Positions 32,423 to 40,681 of a stretch of 42,409 nt of DNA are shown piece by piece. This stretch comes from Phycisphaerales bacterium (GTDB lineage Bacteria; Planctomycetota; Phycisphaerae; Sedimentisphaerales; Anaerobacaceae): NCBI GenBank assembly GCA_030602885.1, contig JAUVYV010000031.1, positions 1-42,409 of the forward strand. Reading direction: 5' to 3'. Both the position numbers and the translations under genes were made by a program. Each line of letters starts with the position of its first letter. Within the stretch, counting starts at the first letter, position 1. The notes beneath the pieces were generated by a model that saw nothing but the letters and a program-made list of their open reading frames with translations, searched no databases and was not told the origin of the DNA.

Positions 32423-34299
32423 TAGTCGAGACGGGCATACTTGAACAGACGATACGAAACCTGACCGAGCACTTACTGAGTCGGCGGTGCTCGGCGGGGC
32501 ATTGGCGGGGACATCTTTCAAGCAGCGCTTTGTCAACTGCTACTGCTCTTTTTGCGTTGGCTCTTATCGACAAAACCAGGTATCGTTCTTTTACAGAACG
32601 CGGCCTCGACTGGCTTGCAGCGAATCAGAATGCCGACGGCGGATGGGGCGATACTGTAATAAGCGGCAGTAACATCAGTACGACGATGCTGTGCTGGGCA
32701 GCGTTTACGGTCGTCGAGGACCAGACTTCATATCGGCAGACTCTTGTGCGCGTGGAGAAGTGGCTTGTCAATCGGGCTGGGAGTCTGAGATCAGCCGAAC
32801 TTGCCGAGGCCGTCACTCATAAGTACGGCGAGGACAGGACGTTTTCAGTACCGATTCTGACGATGTGCGCATTGGCGGGGAGGTTGGGTAACAAAGACAC
32901 ATCCTGGAAGCTAATCAAGGCGCTGGCTTTTGAGTTTGCCGCGTGCCCGCGCTGGGTGCTCAGGTTCTTTCGTCTGTCGGTGGTCAGCTATGCGTTTCCC
33001 GCCCTGATCGCGATAGGACAGGTACACTATTATCATCGAAAGCCGCGATGTCCCCTAAAGCGACTGGCCCGACATTTCACAAGGCGTCGCACGCTAAAGC
33101 TGCTCGATGAGATTCAGCCGTCAAGCGGCGGCTTTCTCGAGGCGGCGCCGCTGACGAGTTTTGTCGTGATGAGTCTCGCTGCTGCAGGCCGGATGAACAG
33201 AGACGTTGTTTCCAGGGGTGTCGAGTTTCTCACCAATTCGGTGAGGGATGACGGAAGCTGGCCCATAGATACGAATCTGGCGACGTGGGTGACGACTTTG
33301 TCTGTAAGCGCCTTGAGCCGCTCGGATGACTTTGGGGTTTTCCTCTCGCGCGACGACCGGGTCAATATCCAGCGGTGGTTGCTTGGGCAGCAGTATCGGC
33401 GAGAGCATCCATACACGGCGGCTGCAGCGGGCGGCTGGGCGTGGACGGATCTGCCCGGCGGCGTGCCCGATGCGGATGATACTGCCGGTGCCTTGATTGC
33501 TCTGAGCAACTTAGGTTTGTCGGGCGACGATGTCACCGCAGCGGCAGAGGCGGGAATCAAGTGGCTGTTGGGATTGCAGAACAAAGATGGTGGTATCCCA
33601 ACTTTTTGTAGGGGGTGGATGAAATTGGCCTTTGACCAAAGTGCGCCCGACCTTACCGCCCACGCCGTGGCTGCATTCGATGCCTGGTATGAGCGGGTAA
33701 ACCCAAAGCTGCAAACGCGAATTGACCGCGCAATCAAACGGGCCTTGGTCTATCTGAGCAATGAGCAGCGAGAAGACGGCTCCTGGACGCCTTTGTGGTT
33801 CGGCAACGAGTCCGCACCGGGACAGGCGAATCCCGTTTATGGAACGAGCCGAGTTCTCATTGGGTTGAGCCGTTTGCCTGACCGAAAAAAAGGACCAATC
33901 GGTCGTTGCGTCAATGATGCGGTGAGGTGGCTGATTTCGGTACAGAATCCGGACGGCGGGTGGGGCGGTGCTAAAACGGTCGGGTCTTCAATCGAGGAAA
34001 CTGCGCTCGCTGTGGATGCTCTGGCGGGGGTATTGCAAGGAGAGCCGGTGAGTAACTGTTCGGGCCGGGAGGCATACACCGATTGCGGAGATATCAGAGA
34101 GGCCGTTATGCAAGGTGCGGCCTGGCTGATAGATAGGACCGAGCAAGGCAGAACGTGGACGGCTGCGCCGATAGGGCTTTATTTTGCGAAGCTGTGGTAC
34201 TATGAGGAGATCTATCCGGTCATTTTTGCGTTATCTGCTCTTTCGGCAGTGCACAGGTTGATTAAGAAAGGCTTTCCTGTTAATCTACGAATCGACTGA
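32419..34299 (+). CDS. Squalene-hopene-cyclase-like protein (class II terpene cyclase family)
   Basis: 626 aa, close to the ~630 of squalene-hopene cyclases. The protonating DxDD motif is intact as DADD (351-354) in GGVPDADDTAG. Several QW-type repeats are visible (QNADGGWGD, DDGSWPID, QNKDGGIP, QREDGSWTPLW, QNPDGGWGG). The stretch ahead of DADD (GGWAWTDLPGG) differs from the WxFxxxxxxYPDVDDTA seen in typical hopanoid cyclases, so a different polyprenyl substrate is possible. No squalene synthase (HpnCDE or SQS) is encoded nearby. The expected reaction is proton-initiated cyclisation of a polyprenyl chain, at the inner membrane face if like SHC. Last gene of the operon; MITE copy 5 follows after 49 bp. 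Confidence 0.85.
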   Translation: MIVETGILEQTIRNLTEHLLSRRCSAGHWRGHLSSSALSTATALFALALIDKTRYRSFTERGLDWLAANQNADGGWGDTVISGSNISTTMLCWAAFTVVEDQTSYRQTLVRVEKWLVNRAGSLRSAELAEAVTHKYGEDRTFSVPILTMCALAGRLGNKDTSWKLIKALAFEFAACPRWVLRFFRLSVVSYAFPALIAIGQVHYYHRKPRCPLKRLARHFTRRRTLKLLDEIQPSSGGFLEAAPLTSFVVMSLAAAGRMNRDVVSRGVEFLTNSVRDDGSWPIDTNLATWVTTLSVSALSRSDDFGVFLSRDDRVNIQRWLLGQQYRREHPYTAAAAGGWAWTDLPGGVPDADDTAGALIALSNLGLSGDDVTAAAEAGIKWLLGLQNKDGGIPTFCRGWMKLAFDQSAPDLTAHAVAAFDAWYERVNPKLQTRIDRAIKRALVYLSNEQREDGSWTPLWFGNESAPGQANPVYGTSRVLIGLSRLPDRKKGPIGRCVNDAVRWLISVQNPDGGWGGAKTVGSSIEETALAVDALAGVLQGEPVSNCSGREAYTDCGDIREAVMQGAAWLIDRTEQGRTWTAAPIGLYFAKLWYYEEIYPVIFALSALSAVHRLIKKGFPVNLRID

Positions 34300-34348
34300 A
34301 ATCATGCGTGAGCGGCATGTGAGCTTGTCGTTATGGGCTGAGTAAGTA

Positions 34349-34520
34349 ACTCAAACTGACCGATGGTCAGTTTGAGAGTGTAAAAATCAAAACCCAAAAT
34401 GCAAAATTGTTGAATCCGCCTGCGGCGGATGGTCAATTTCATTGAATTTCTTGTGATACAGAACATGTTGTCGAATGAAAAGCAGCGTTAATTTTCGGTC
34501 ATAAAACGGTCGGTTTGAGT
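34349..34520. mobile_element. MITE-like element, copy 5 (172 bp)
   Basis: Ends ACTCAAACTGACCG and CGGTCGGTTTGAGT, flanked by AAGTA (34344-34348 and 34521-34525). Both hairpins are intact; the right half matches copy 2. It lies between the cyclase-like gene and hemB, with the right target repeat just ahead of the hemB ribosome site. Confidence 0.85.
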
Positions 34521-34539
34521 AAGTAATAAGGAGCACTCA

Positions 34540-35508
34540 ATGGATTTTCCGGATATCAGAATGAGACGGCTTCGCAGCAACGATGCGATGCGGCGGCTTG
34601 TCCGCGAGACCACTCTGAGCGTCAATGATTTTGTTTATCCGCTATTCGTACGCGCCGGGAAGGGAATCAAAGAGCCGATAAAGTCAATGGCAGGCTGTTT
34701 CCGCTTCTCGGCGGACAGCGTCGCAGCGGAGGCGGCTGAAGTCGCTTCCTTAAGGATACCTGCGGTGCTTCTTTTCGGGCTGCCTGCGAAGAAAGATGAA
34801 ATCGGCTCGGAGGCGTGGGCGGAACCAGGTGCGGTGCAGTTGGCTGTGAGGGAAATCAAGAGGGCTGTGCCTGAATTGGTTGTGATTACGGATGTCTGCC
34901 TGTGTGCATACACATCGACGGGGCATTGCGGCGTTATCAAGGAGGGCAAGGTCGATAATGATGCGACGTGTGAGCTGCTTGCCAAGGTTGCACTGTCGCA
35001 CGCCCAGGCCGGCGCGGACATGGTAGCACCTTCGGATATGATGGACGGCAGGGTAAAGTATATCCGCGAGTGTCTTGAAGAGAACGGCTTCTGTGATGTT
35101 GGCATTATGTCCTATGCGGCCAAGTATGCCTCGGCATTTTACGGGCCTTTCAGGGATGCAGCGGAATCGGCCCCTGCCTTCGGAGACCGCAAGGGTTATC
35201 AGATGGCCCCGCCCAACGCCAGGCGGGCAATGGCTGAGATTGCACTGGACATAGAAGAGGGGGCCGACATCGTGATGGTGAAACCGGCGCTGCCGTATCT
35301 GGACATAATTCGCCGGGCGAGAGAGCGGTTCGACTGCCCCATAGCCGCGTATAATGTGAGCGGTGAGTATATGATGATAAACACAGCCGCCGGGGCGGGG
35401 CTGATTGACAGACAGGCCGCTATGCTCGAGACGCTGTACTCAATTAAAAGGGCAGGCGCCGATATCATTATTACATATTTTGCGAAAGATGCGGCGAAGC
35501 TGATTTAA
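34540..35508 (+). CDS. hemB: Porphobilinogen synthase (delta-aminolevulinic acid dehydratase)
   Basis: 322 aa, full length. It condenses two 5-aminolevulinate molecules to porphobilinogen. Schiff-base lysines are K195 ([15 protein letters not shown]) and K248 ([10 protein letters not shown]). [14 protein letters not shown] carries C120, C122 and C130, the zinc triad of the Zn-dependent type. AAGGAG sits 7-8 nt before the ATG at 34540, directly behind MITE copy 5, so the element may have changed this promoter. Its stop faces the hemC stop two bases away (convergent), with no room for a terminator between them. Confidence 0.97.
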   Translation: MDFPDIRMRRLRSNDAMRRLVRETTLSVNDFVYPLFVRAGKGIKEPIKSMAGCFRFSADSVAAEAAEVASLRIPAVLLFGLPAKKDEIGSEAWAEPGAVQLAVREIKRAVPELVVITDVCLCAYTSTGHCGVIKEGKVDNDATCELLAKVALSHAQAGADMVAPSDMMDGRVKYIRECLEENGFCDVGIMSYAAKYASAFYGPFRDAAESAPAFGDRKGYQMAPPNARRAMAEIALDIEEGADIVMVKPALPYLDIIRRARERFDCPIAAYNVSGEYMMINTAAGAGLIDRQAAMLETLYSIKRAGADIIITYFAKDAAKLI

Positions 35509-35510
35509 GC

Positions 35511-36437
35511 TCAGGTTCTTCGTAGTTTCTTAAGGATTTCACCGCCGCCGGCTTGAAGCAATTGTTCAGCCAGCAGTTCGGCGCATCGGACGTGCTCATC
35601 TAACGGTAGGGCGGCTGAGCGTCTGACGACATTGCCGCCGTCGATATCGGCTATCATTGCATCGATAAGGATTTGCCTTCCGTCAATTCGTGCGTAAGCA
35701 CCGAATGGTATACTGCAGCCGCCGTGCATAGCTTCGAGTGTTTTTCTCTCGGCCTGCGTTGCTATTCGAGTCGGCTCATCATCGAGTTGCGAGATAAGTT
35801 GCAGCAGGTCGGTATCGTCGGGGCGAATCTGCACGGCTAAAGCGCCTTGGCCCGGGGCGGGCAAGAAGACAGAAGGGGCCAACACAGCCGATATCTTATC
35901 GGAGAGGCCCAGTCGAATCAGACCTGCACAGGCGATAACAGCGACATCGACTTGGCCTGACCGGACTTTTGAAATTCTCGTTTCAACATTGCCGCGCAAG
36001 GGGACATACTTGAGGTCGTTTCGCAGATGTTTCAGTTGTGCGATTCGCCGCAGGCTCGATGTGCCGACGGTTGCGCCTTTGGGCAATGTCTCGATCGACG
36101 ATGCACCGGATGATGTAACCAGAGCGTCGGCAGGGAAAAGCCTTTTGGGGATCGCGGCAACGAGAAGTCCGTGGGTTTCAGCGGTCGGCAGGTCCTTTAA
36201 GCTGTGTACGGCCAGGTCGGCTCGGCCCTGCAAAAGCGTCTGTTCAACAGCCGATGTGAAATAGCCGACGGACGAAGATTTGTAGAGAAAATCGGACTTG
36301 TCACTATCACCCTTTGTGGTCACCTTCACGACGGATATTTTGACGTCAGGGCAAAGTTCTCTGATAGAGTCTGCCACGATATCGGTTTGGGCTATAGCAA
36401 GGCGGCTTGCTCGTGTTGCAATTCTAATGGTCCTCAT
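35511..36437 (-). CDS. hemC: Hydroxymethylbilane synthase (porphobilinogen deaminase)
   Basis: 308 aa, full length. It polymerises four porphobilinogens into hydroxymethylbilane in the cytoplasm. IATRASRLAIAQ opens the protein; HSLKDLP holds the catalytic Asp82; HGGCSIPFGAYA holds Cys241, which carries the dipyrromethane cofactor. LRGNVETRISK supplies substrate-binding arginines. On the minus strand, divergent from the ahbB-like gene (224-bp gap) and tail-to-tail with hemB. No hemD (uroporphyrinogen III synthase) is present in the window. Confidence 0.97.
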   Translation of the reverse strand: MRTIRIATRASRLAIAQTDIVADSIRELCPDVKISVVKVTTKGDSDKSDFLYKSSSVGYFTSAVEQTLLQGRADLAVHSLKDLPTAETHGLLVAAIPKRLFPADALVTSSGASSIETLPKGATVGTSSLRRIAQLKHLRNDLKYVPLRGNVETRISKVRSGQVDVAVIACAGLIRLGLSDKISAVLAPSVFLPAPGQGALAVQIRPDDTDLLQLISQLDDEPTRIATQAERKTLEAMHGGCSIPFGAYARIDGRQILIDAMIADIDGGNVVRRSAALPLDEHVRCAELLAEQLLQAGGGEILKKLRRT

Positions 36438-36661
36438 TTTTGTCCTTTAAAGATATTTGGCTCGGGCAAGAAGAAGTTGTACCGAAGAAAGAGGGCCGAT
36501 TCAAGCATTTTCACGGGGGGTTGTGTGGCGCGTACAAGCGAGCAGAGGCAGCTTGGCTTTGCAGGCGGTATGTAGTATCATTGTCGTATGTAAATTGCCC
36601 ATAGCTGTATTGCACAGACCCGTTGGAATCGTCGAAGGTAAGCTCATTAGGGCGTTAGAAG

Positions 36662-37141
36662 ATGAAAGAGCAACAATCGGGCATCGAGAAAAGGATTCTG
36701 GCAGTAATCCAGGAAGGGCTGCCAGGCAGCCGGACTCCATACGATGGTATGGCTCGGCGTGTGGGGATTAGTACCCGGAAATTGCTGGAGATTCTGAAAC
36801 AGTGGAAGCAGCAGGGCAAGCTTCGCAGGATCGGTGCGATAGTGAATCACTTCAAGCTGGGTTTTTCGGCCGGTGCGATGGTGGTCTGGAAAGTGGAGCC
36901 GCAGCATGTCGAAGAGGTGGGCCAGATGTTGGCTGGTTTCGAGCAGGTGAGTCACGCTTACGAACGGGACACTACCGACAACTGGCCGTATAATCTATAT
37001 ACTATGGTCCACGCCGGCAGTTGCGAAGAGCTGCTTAGTACGGTCAAGCGGATGAGTAAAGCATGCGGCATCTCGCAATATAAGGTTCTTACTACAGAGA
37101 AAGAGCTGAAAAAGGTCGGACCGAGGTATATTACCCAGTAG
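36662..37141 (+). CDS. ahbB: Siroheme decarboxylase subunit, AhbB-type
   Basis: 159 aa, Lrp/AsnC-like: an N-terminal winged helix (YDGMARRVGISTRKLLEILKQW; LRRIGAIVNH) and a C-terminal ferredoxin-like domain. NWPYNLYTMVH and the ending ELKKVGPRYI match AhbB/NirDLGH proteins. These decarboxylate siroheme to 12,18-didecarboxysiroheme in alternative heme synthesis. Context agrees: ahbC, hemA, hemB, hemC and hemL lie nearby. In Desulfovibrio AhbA and AhbB act as a pair; no AhbA gene is seen here, so it may lie elsewhere or this protein may act alone. GGGCG lies about 9 nt before the ATG. First gene of the run ahbB, hemX-like, hemA, ahbC. Confidence 0.9.
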   Translation: MKEQQSGIEKRILAVIQEGLPGSRTPYDGMARRVGISTRKLLEILKQWKQQGKLRRIGAIVNHFKLGFSAGAMVVWKVEPQHVEEVGQMLAGFEQVSHAYERDTTDNWPYNLYTMVHAGSCEELLSTVKRMSKACGISQYKVLTTEKELKKVGPRYITQ

Positions 37142-37173
37142 TTCTTGCCGGACTGAAGTCAGAAAGCAGAAAT

Positions 37174-38016
37174 ATGGCGGAACTTCCAAAACCGGAACTT
37201 GCTGTTTTCTTGTCTGTGGTCGTTGTGTTTGTCGCGGCGGGCATAGTGGGAATTCTGCAGTTGCGAGTCAACGGTGACAGGTACGGGCGTTTACTTGCAC
37301 CTTTGATTTCGCTCGGTGTAGCCCTGGAAGCAGTGCTGTTGATATTCAGGGCGGCAGCCATAAAGGCCGTGCCTTTAACAGGTCTGTTCGAGTCAATGAT
37401 AGTTCTTACGATGGTGTTCGGGCTGATATACCTGCTGCTCGGTATCGTGGTGACTGCGGTGTGGTTTGGCTCGACGATGGTATGGCTGATACTGGGCATG
37501 ACCGTGCTGACCGCAATCGCAGCAGAGCCGAGCGCGCAGGCAAGCGCCATCGCCGCGACACCGTGGGCAGTCGCACATGGTATTGCAATGGTTTTAGGTG
37601 GCGCGTGTATTGCTTTTGCCGCGGTGTGTGCGTTTCTGTATCTGTTCGGTATTGGCAAACTGAAGCGCAAAGAGGTCATGAAAGTCCTGGGCAAGGTACC
37701 TAATATCGAGCGGCTCGAGCGAATGAATATTCTTGCTGCGGGGGCGGGTTTTGTTCTGCTTACGCTCGGCATAGCGAGCGGCCTTGGGCTGACGACACTG
37801 CTGAAAACCGGTCTTGTGCGATGGCTTACCGATGTAAAGGTCATATCCACCATCGCTGCGTGGGGGCTGCTGGGAGTTATCTTAATTCTTGACCATATCG
37901 GTGTGCTGAGCAACAAGACAAGGACCTATGTGACAGTTGCCGCATTTATTCTCGTGGCTTTTGCAATTTTAGGGGCAGCGGTGCTGGGGGTAACTCAGCA
38001 TAATTTTTCAGTGTAG
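37174..38016 (+). CDS. HemX/CcsA-family membrane protein
   Basis: 280 aa, about eight membrane helices. It belongs to the cytochrome c assembly (CcsA/CcmC/HemX) family by overall layout (MVWLILGMTVLTAIAA, AVAHGIAMVLGGACIAFAAV, AAWGLLGVILILDHIG). The WGxxWxWD heme-handling motif of true cytochrome c synthases was not found. Together with its place 12 bp ahead of hemA this points to the HemX branch, which in Bacillus lowers HemA levels. It starts 32 bp after the ahbB-like gene. A heme-binding or transport role cannot be excluded, since His residues (AHG, DHIG) lie in or near helices. Confidence 0.82.
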   Translation: MAELPKPELAVFLSVVVVFVAAGIVGILQLRVNGDRYGRLLAPLISLGVALEAVLLIFRAAAIKAVPLTGLFESMIVLTMVFGLIYLLLGIVVTAVWFGSTMVWLILGMTVLTAIAAEPSAQASAIAATPWAVAHGIAMVLGGACIAFAAVCAFLYLFGIGKLKRKEVMKVLGKVPNIERLERMNILAAGAGFVLLTLGIASGLGLTTLLKTGLVRWLTDVKVISTIAAWGLLGVILILDHIGVLSNKTRTYVTVAAFILVAFAILGAAVLGVTQHNFSV

Positions 38017-38028
38017 TCTTTGCCTGAT

Positions 38029-39348
38029 ATGAGCACGAAAGCCAAAATCCTGGTGGTGGGACTCAATCATAAGAGCGCTCCTGTTGAAGTTCGGGAGCGT
38101 CTGGCATTCGATACGCCAAAGGTGTGTGAAGCGCTCGGCCGACTAAGAGAGGAATTTAAGAAAGATGAGTTCGTGCTTCTCTCAACGTGCAACCGCGTCG
38201 AGGTATATTGTGCCTGCGGGGCGAACAGCGGGACAAATGCAGAGTTGCTGATTGAGTTTCTCTCGGCGTTCCACGATGTTGCTCTGCGAGATTTTCGGCA
38301 GTGCTTATACGTTCACGAAGATGAGAACGCGGTCAGGCATCTGTTGATGGTTGCTTCAAGCTTAGACAGCATGGTCGTGGGTGAAGATCAGATAATTGGG
38401 CAAGTAAAAGAAAGTTACCGTGTTGCCTGCGGCGCAAAGACTACGGGCAAGGTTCTGAACCGGCTTTTCCACTGCTCTTTTGCAACCGCCAAGAAGGTCC
38501 ACACGGAAACCGCCATATCCATCGGTCGGGTCAGCGTGGCGGGGGTGGCGGTGGAATTGGCGAAGCAGCTCTTTGCCGATATATCAAGGGCCCGTGTCAC
38601 TGTAATCGGGGCCGGGGAGACGGGCGAGCTGATTGTACAGCACCTGCTGCACGAGGGCTGCCAAGATATAACGATTTTGAACCGCTCGTTTGAACGAGGC
38701 CGGGGTATGGCTCGGCGTTACGGTGTCGCGGCGGGGGCGTGGGAAAAGCTTGGCAAATACCTTAGAGAAGCGAATATAGCAATTGCCTCGGCCGGCTGTC
38801 AGCACTATCTATTCGGCAAGGCGCAACTGACCGAGGTCCTTGCCAATCGGCGGGAAGGTGCGCTTCTCATCATAGACATAGCGGTTCCCCGCAACTTTGA
38901 GCCGGCAATAAACGAAATGGATGATGTATATCTGTACAGTGTGGATGAGCTGGCGGAGGTAGCCGAACAAAACCGCAGGGTCCGAGAGAGCGAAATCACG
39001 AGGGGGATGCAGATAGTATATGACAGCGCAGGCAATTTCATGGACTGGTTCAGGTCCAGGGAGATTGGCTCGCTTATAGGCCAGATGAAGAAGGAGTTTG
39101 ACCAGATGAGTCAAAAGGAGCTCGAGCGATTCTTCGTAGGGTCCAGGGAGAATGCTCCGTGCAAGGATGTTGCTGAGGCGATGGTCCGTCGCATTGTCAG
39201 TAAGCTTTCCCATTGCGTAATCAAGAACGTTGATGCCGTGGCGAAAGAACACGGCCCGGCTGAGGCGGCCAGGTTGGTCGATAGTATCCTCGAGCAGGCA
39301 AGGCAGATATCCTCTGAAACGGAGGAACAAAGGCCGAACAGTAACTAA
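38029..39348 (+). CDS. hemA: Glutamyl-tRNA reductase
   Basis: 439 aa. It reduces glutamyl-tRNA to glutamate-1-semialdehyde, the first step of C5 heme synthesis. Catalytic Cys54 lies in LSTCNRVEVYC; GLNHKSAPVEVRERL opens the protein; GAGETGELIVQHLL binds NADPH; a C-terminal helical dimerisation region follows. The ATG at 38029 is chosen; a TTG at 38020 is in frame but closer to the preceding stop, and neither has a clear ribosome site. It is followed by ahbC after 57 bp. Its partner GSA aminotransferase (hemL) is encoded downstream on the other strand. Confidence 0.97.
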   Translation: MSTKAKILVVGLNHKSAPVEVRERLAFDTPKVCEALGRLREEFKKDEFVLLSTCNRVEVYCACGANSGTNAELLIEFLSAFHDVALRDFRQCLYVHEDENAVRHLLMVASSLDSMVVGEDQIIGQVKESYRVACGAKTTGKVLNRLFHCSFATAKKVHTETAISIGRVSVAGVAVELAKQLFADISRARVTVIGAGETGELIVQHLLHEGCQDITILNRSFERGRGMARRYGVAAGAWEKLGKYLREANIAIASAGCQHYLFGKAQLTEVLANRREGALLIIDIAVPRNFEPAINEMDDVYLYSVDELAEVAEQNRRVRESEITRGMQIVYDSAGNFMDWFRSREIGSLIGQMKKEFDQMSQKELERFFVGSRENAPCKDVAEAMVRRIVSKLSHCVIKNVDAVAKEHGPAEAARLVDSILEQARQISSETEEQRPNSN

Positions 39349-39405
39349 CAATATGGCTTGGAGCAGGCCCGCCCTCGGCAAGGCGCATACTGGAAAAACG
39401 ACAAG

Positions 39406-40656
39406 ATGATAAATATCAGTAAACTGTATTGTGGTCAGATTACCCCCGGTGACTGGATTCGTTATGGGCAGAGTGGTTCCGGCAAACCGGACGGGCGATT
39501 GGTGCCCGGCAAAGCCAGTGAAAGGCGCCCGATTGTCGTTTGGAACATCACCAGAAAGTGTAATTTGAAATGCGTCCATTGTTACAATGACAGCGGAACA
39601 GATAAACCCGCCAACGAACTGACAACAGAAGAAGCGAAATCGGTTCTTGATGATCTTGCGCAATTCGGCGTGCCGTCTGTCCTGTTCTCGGGCGGCGAGC
39701 CGCTTATGCGGACCGACCTGTTCGACTTGATTGAATACGCGCACACGAAGCGTCTGCGGACGGTGATTTCCACGAATGGGACACTGATAACCGCCGAGAC
39801 AGCCAGGCGAATTAAAGGTGGTCAGGTATCGTACGTCGGAATAAGTCTCGATGGTATGGGGCCGGTCAACGACCAGTTCAGGGGGGTAAGCGGGGCTTTC
39901 GACAGGGCTGTTAGAGGTATTCGGTACTGCCGGGATGTCGGAGTGCGAGTCGGGCTGCGGCTTACGCTGACCAGGCGAAATGTCCAAGACCTGGAAGCAC
40001 TATTCGAGCTCTTCGGCAAAGAGCAGATAGAAAGGGCCTGTTTTTACCATCTGGTGCCGAGCGGCAGGGGAGGTACGATTACAGATGACAATCTTACACA
40101 CGCTCAAAGCAGGGGCGCTGTGGAGACAATACTCGCAAAGACCAGACAGTTCAAGCAAGTTGACCGGCAGACTGATATTCTAACGGTCGATAATCATGTG
40201 GACGGCGTTTACCTGTACCTGAGACTACTCAAAGAAGACCCGAGTCGCGCCGAAGATGTGTGGAAACTGCTTTGCTGGAACGGCGGGGGATTGTACAGCA
40301 GCGGGGTGGGCATCGGGTGCATCGATTTTAACGGCAGGGTTCACCCGGACCAGTTCTGGGGGCATTATGATTTGGGTGACGTGCGGAAAAGGCGTTTTAG
40401 TGAAATATGGAGCGACGAAAGTGAGCCGCTGCTGAAAGGGCTGAGGGACCGCAGAGGATATGTGAAAGGCAGGTGTCGAGTGTGTAAGTTTTTTGACGCG
40501 TGCGGCGGAAGTCTGCGGGTGCGGGCGGATCTGTACTTCGGTGACCCGTGGGCGCCGGAGCCGGGCTGCTATTTGAGCGATGAGGAAATCGGGCTTGATG
40601 CCGAGAAGAAGGCGGAGCTTGAACGCAGCGGCGAAGTGTTTCATCTGCCCGATTAG
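39406..40656 (+). CDS. ahbC: 12,18-didecarboxysiroheme deacetylase, radical SAM AhbC (NirJ-like)
   Basis: 416 aa from the ATG at 39406 (an in-frame TTG at 39358 is less likely). Radical SAM triad C52, C56, C59 in CNLKCVHCY; SGGEPLMR binds SAM. The C-terminal auxiliary cluster region is SPASM-like (CIDFNGRVHP, CRVCKFFDACGG). GDPWAPEPGCYLSDEEIG is characteristic of AhbC/NirJ. It removes the two acetate side chains of didecarboxysiroheme to give Fe-coproporphyrin III. AhbD, which makes heme in the next step, is not evident in the window. The cluster supports siroheme-dependent heme synthesis. It is convergent with hemL, with 25 bp between. Confidence 0.9.
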   Translation: MINISKLYCGQITPGDWIRYGQSGSGKPDGRLVPGKASERRPIVVWNITRKCNLKCVHCYNDSGTDKPANELTTEEAKSVLDDLAQFGVPSVLFSGGEPLMRTDLFDLIEYAHTKRLRTVISTNGTLITAETARRIKGGQVSYVGISLDGMGPVNDQFRGVSGAFDRAVRGIRYCRDVGVRVGLRLTLTRRNVQDLEALFELFGKEQIERACFYHLVPSGRGGTITDDNLTHAQSRGAVETILAKTRQFKQVDRQTDILTVDNHVDGVYLYLRLLKEDPSRAEDVWKLLCWNGGGLYSSGVGIGCIDFNGRVHPDQFWGHYDLGDVRKRRFSEIWSDESEPLLKGLRDRRGYVKGRCRVCKFFDACGGSLRVRADLYFGDPWAPEPGCYLSDEEIGLDAEKKAELERSGEVFHLPD

Positions 40657-40681
40657 ATACACGCATGCAAAGCATTTTCCT

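Noticed and set aside
38809-39987. 392-codon minus-strand frame across hemA and ahbC
   Set aside because: Opposite two clear enzymes with catalytic motifs; no domain is recognisable in the translation.
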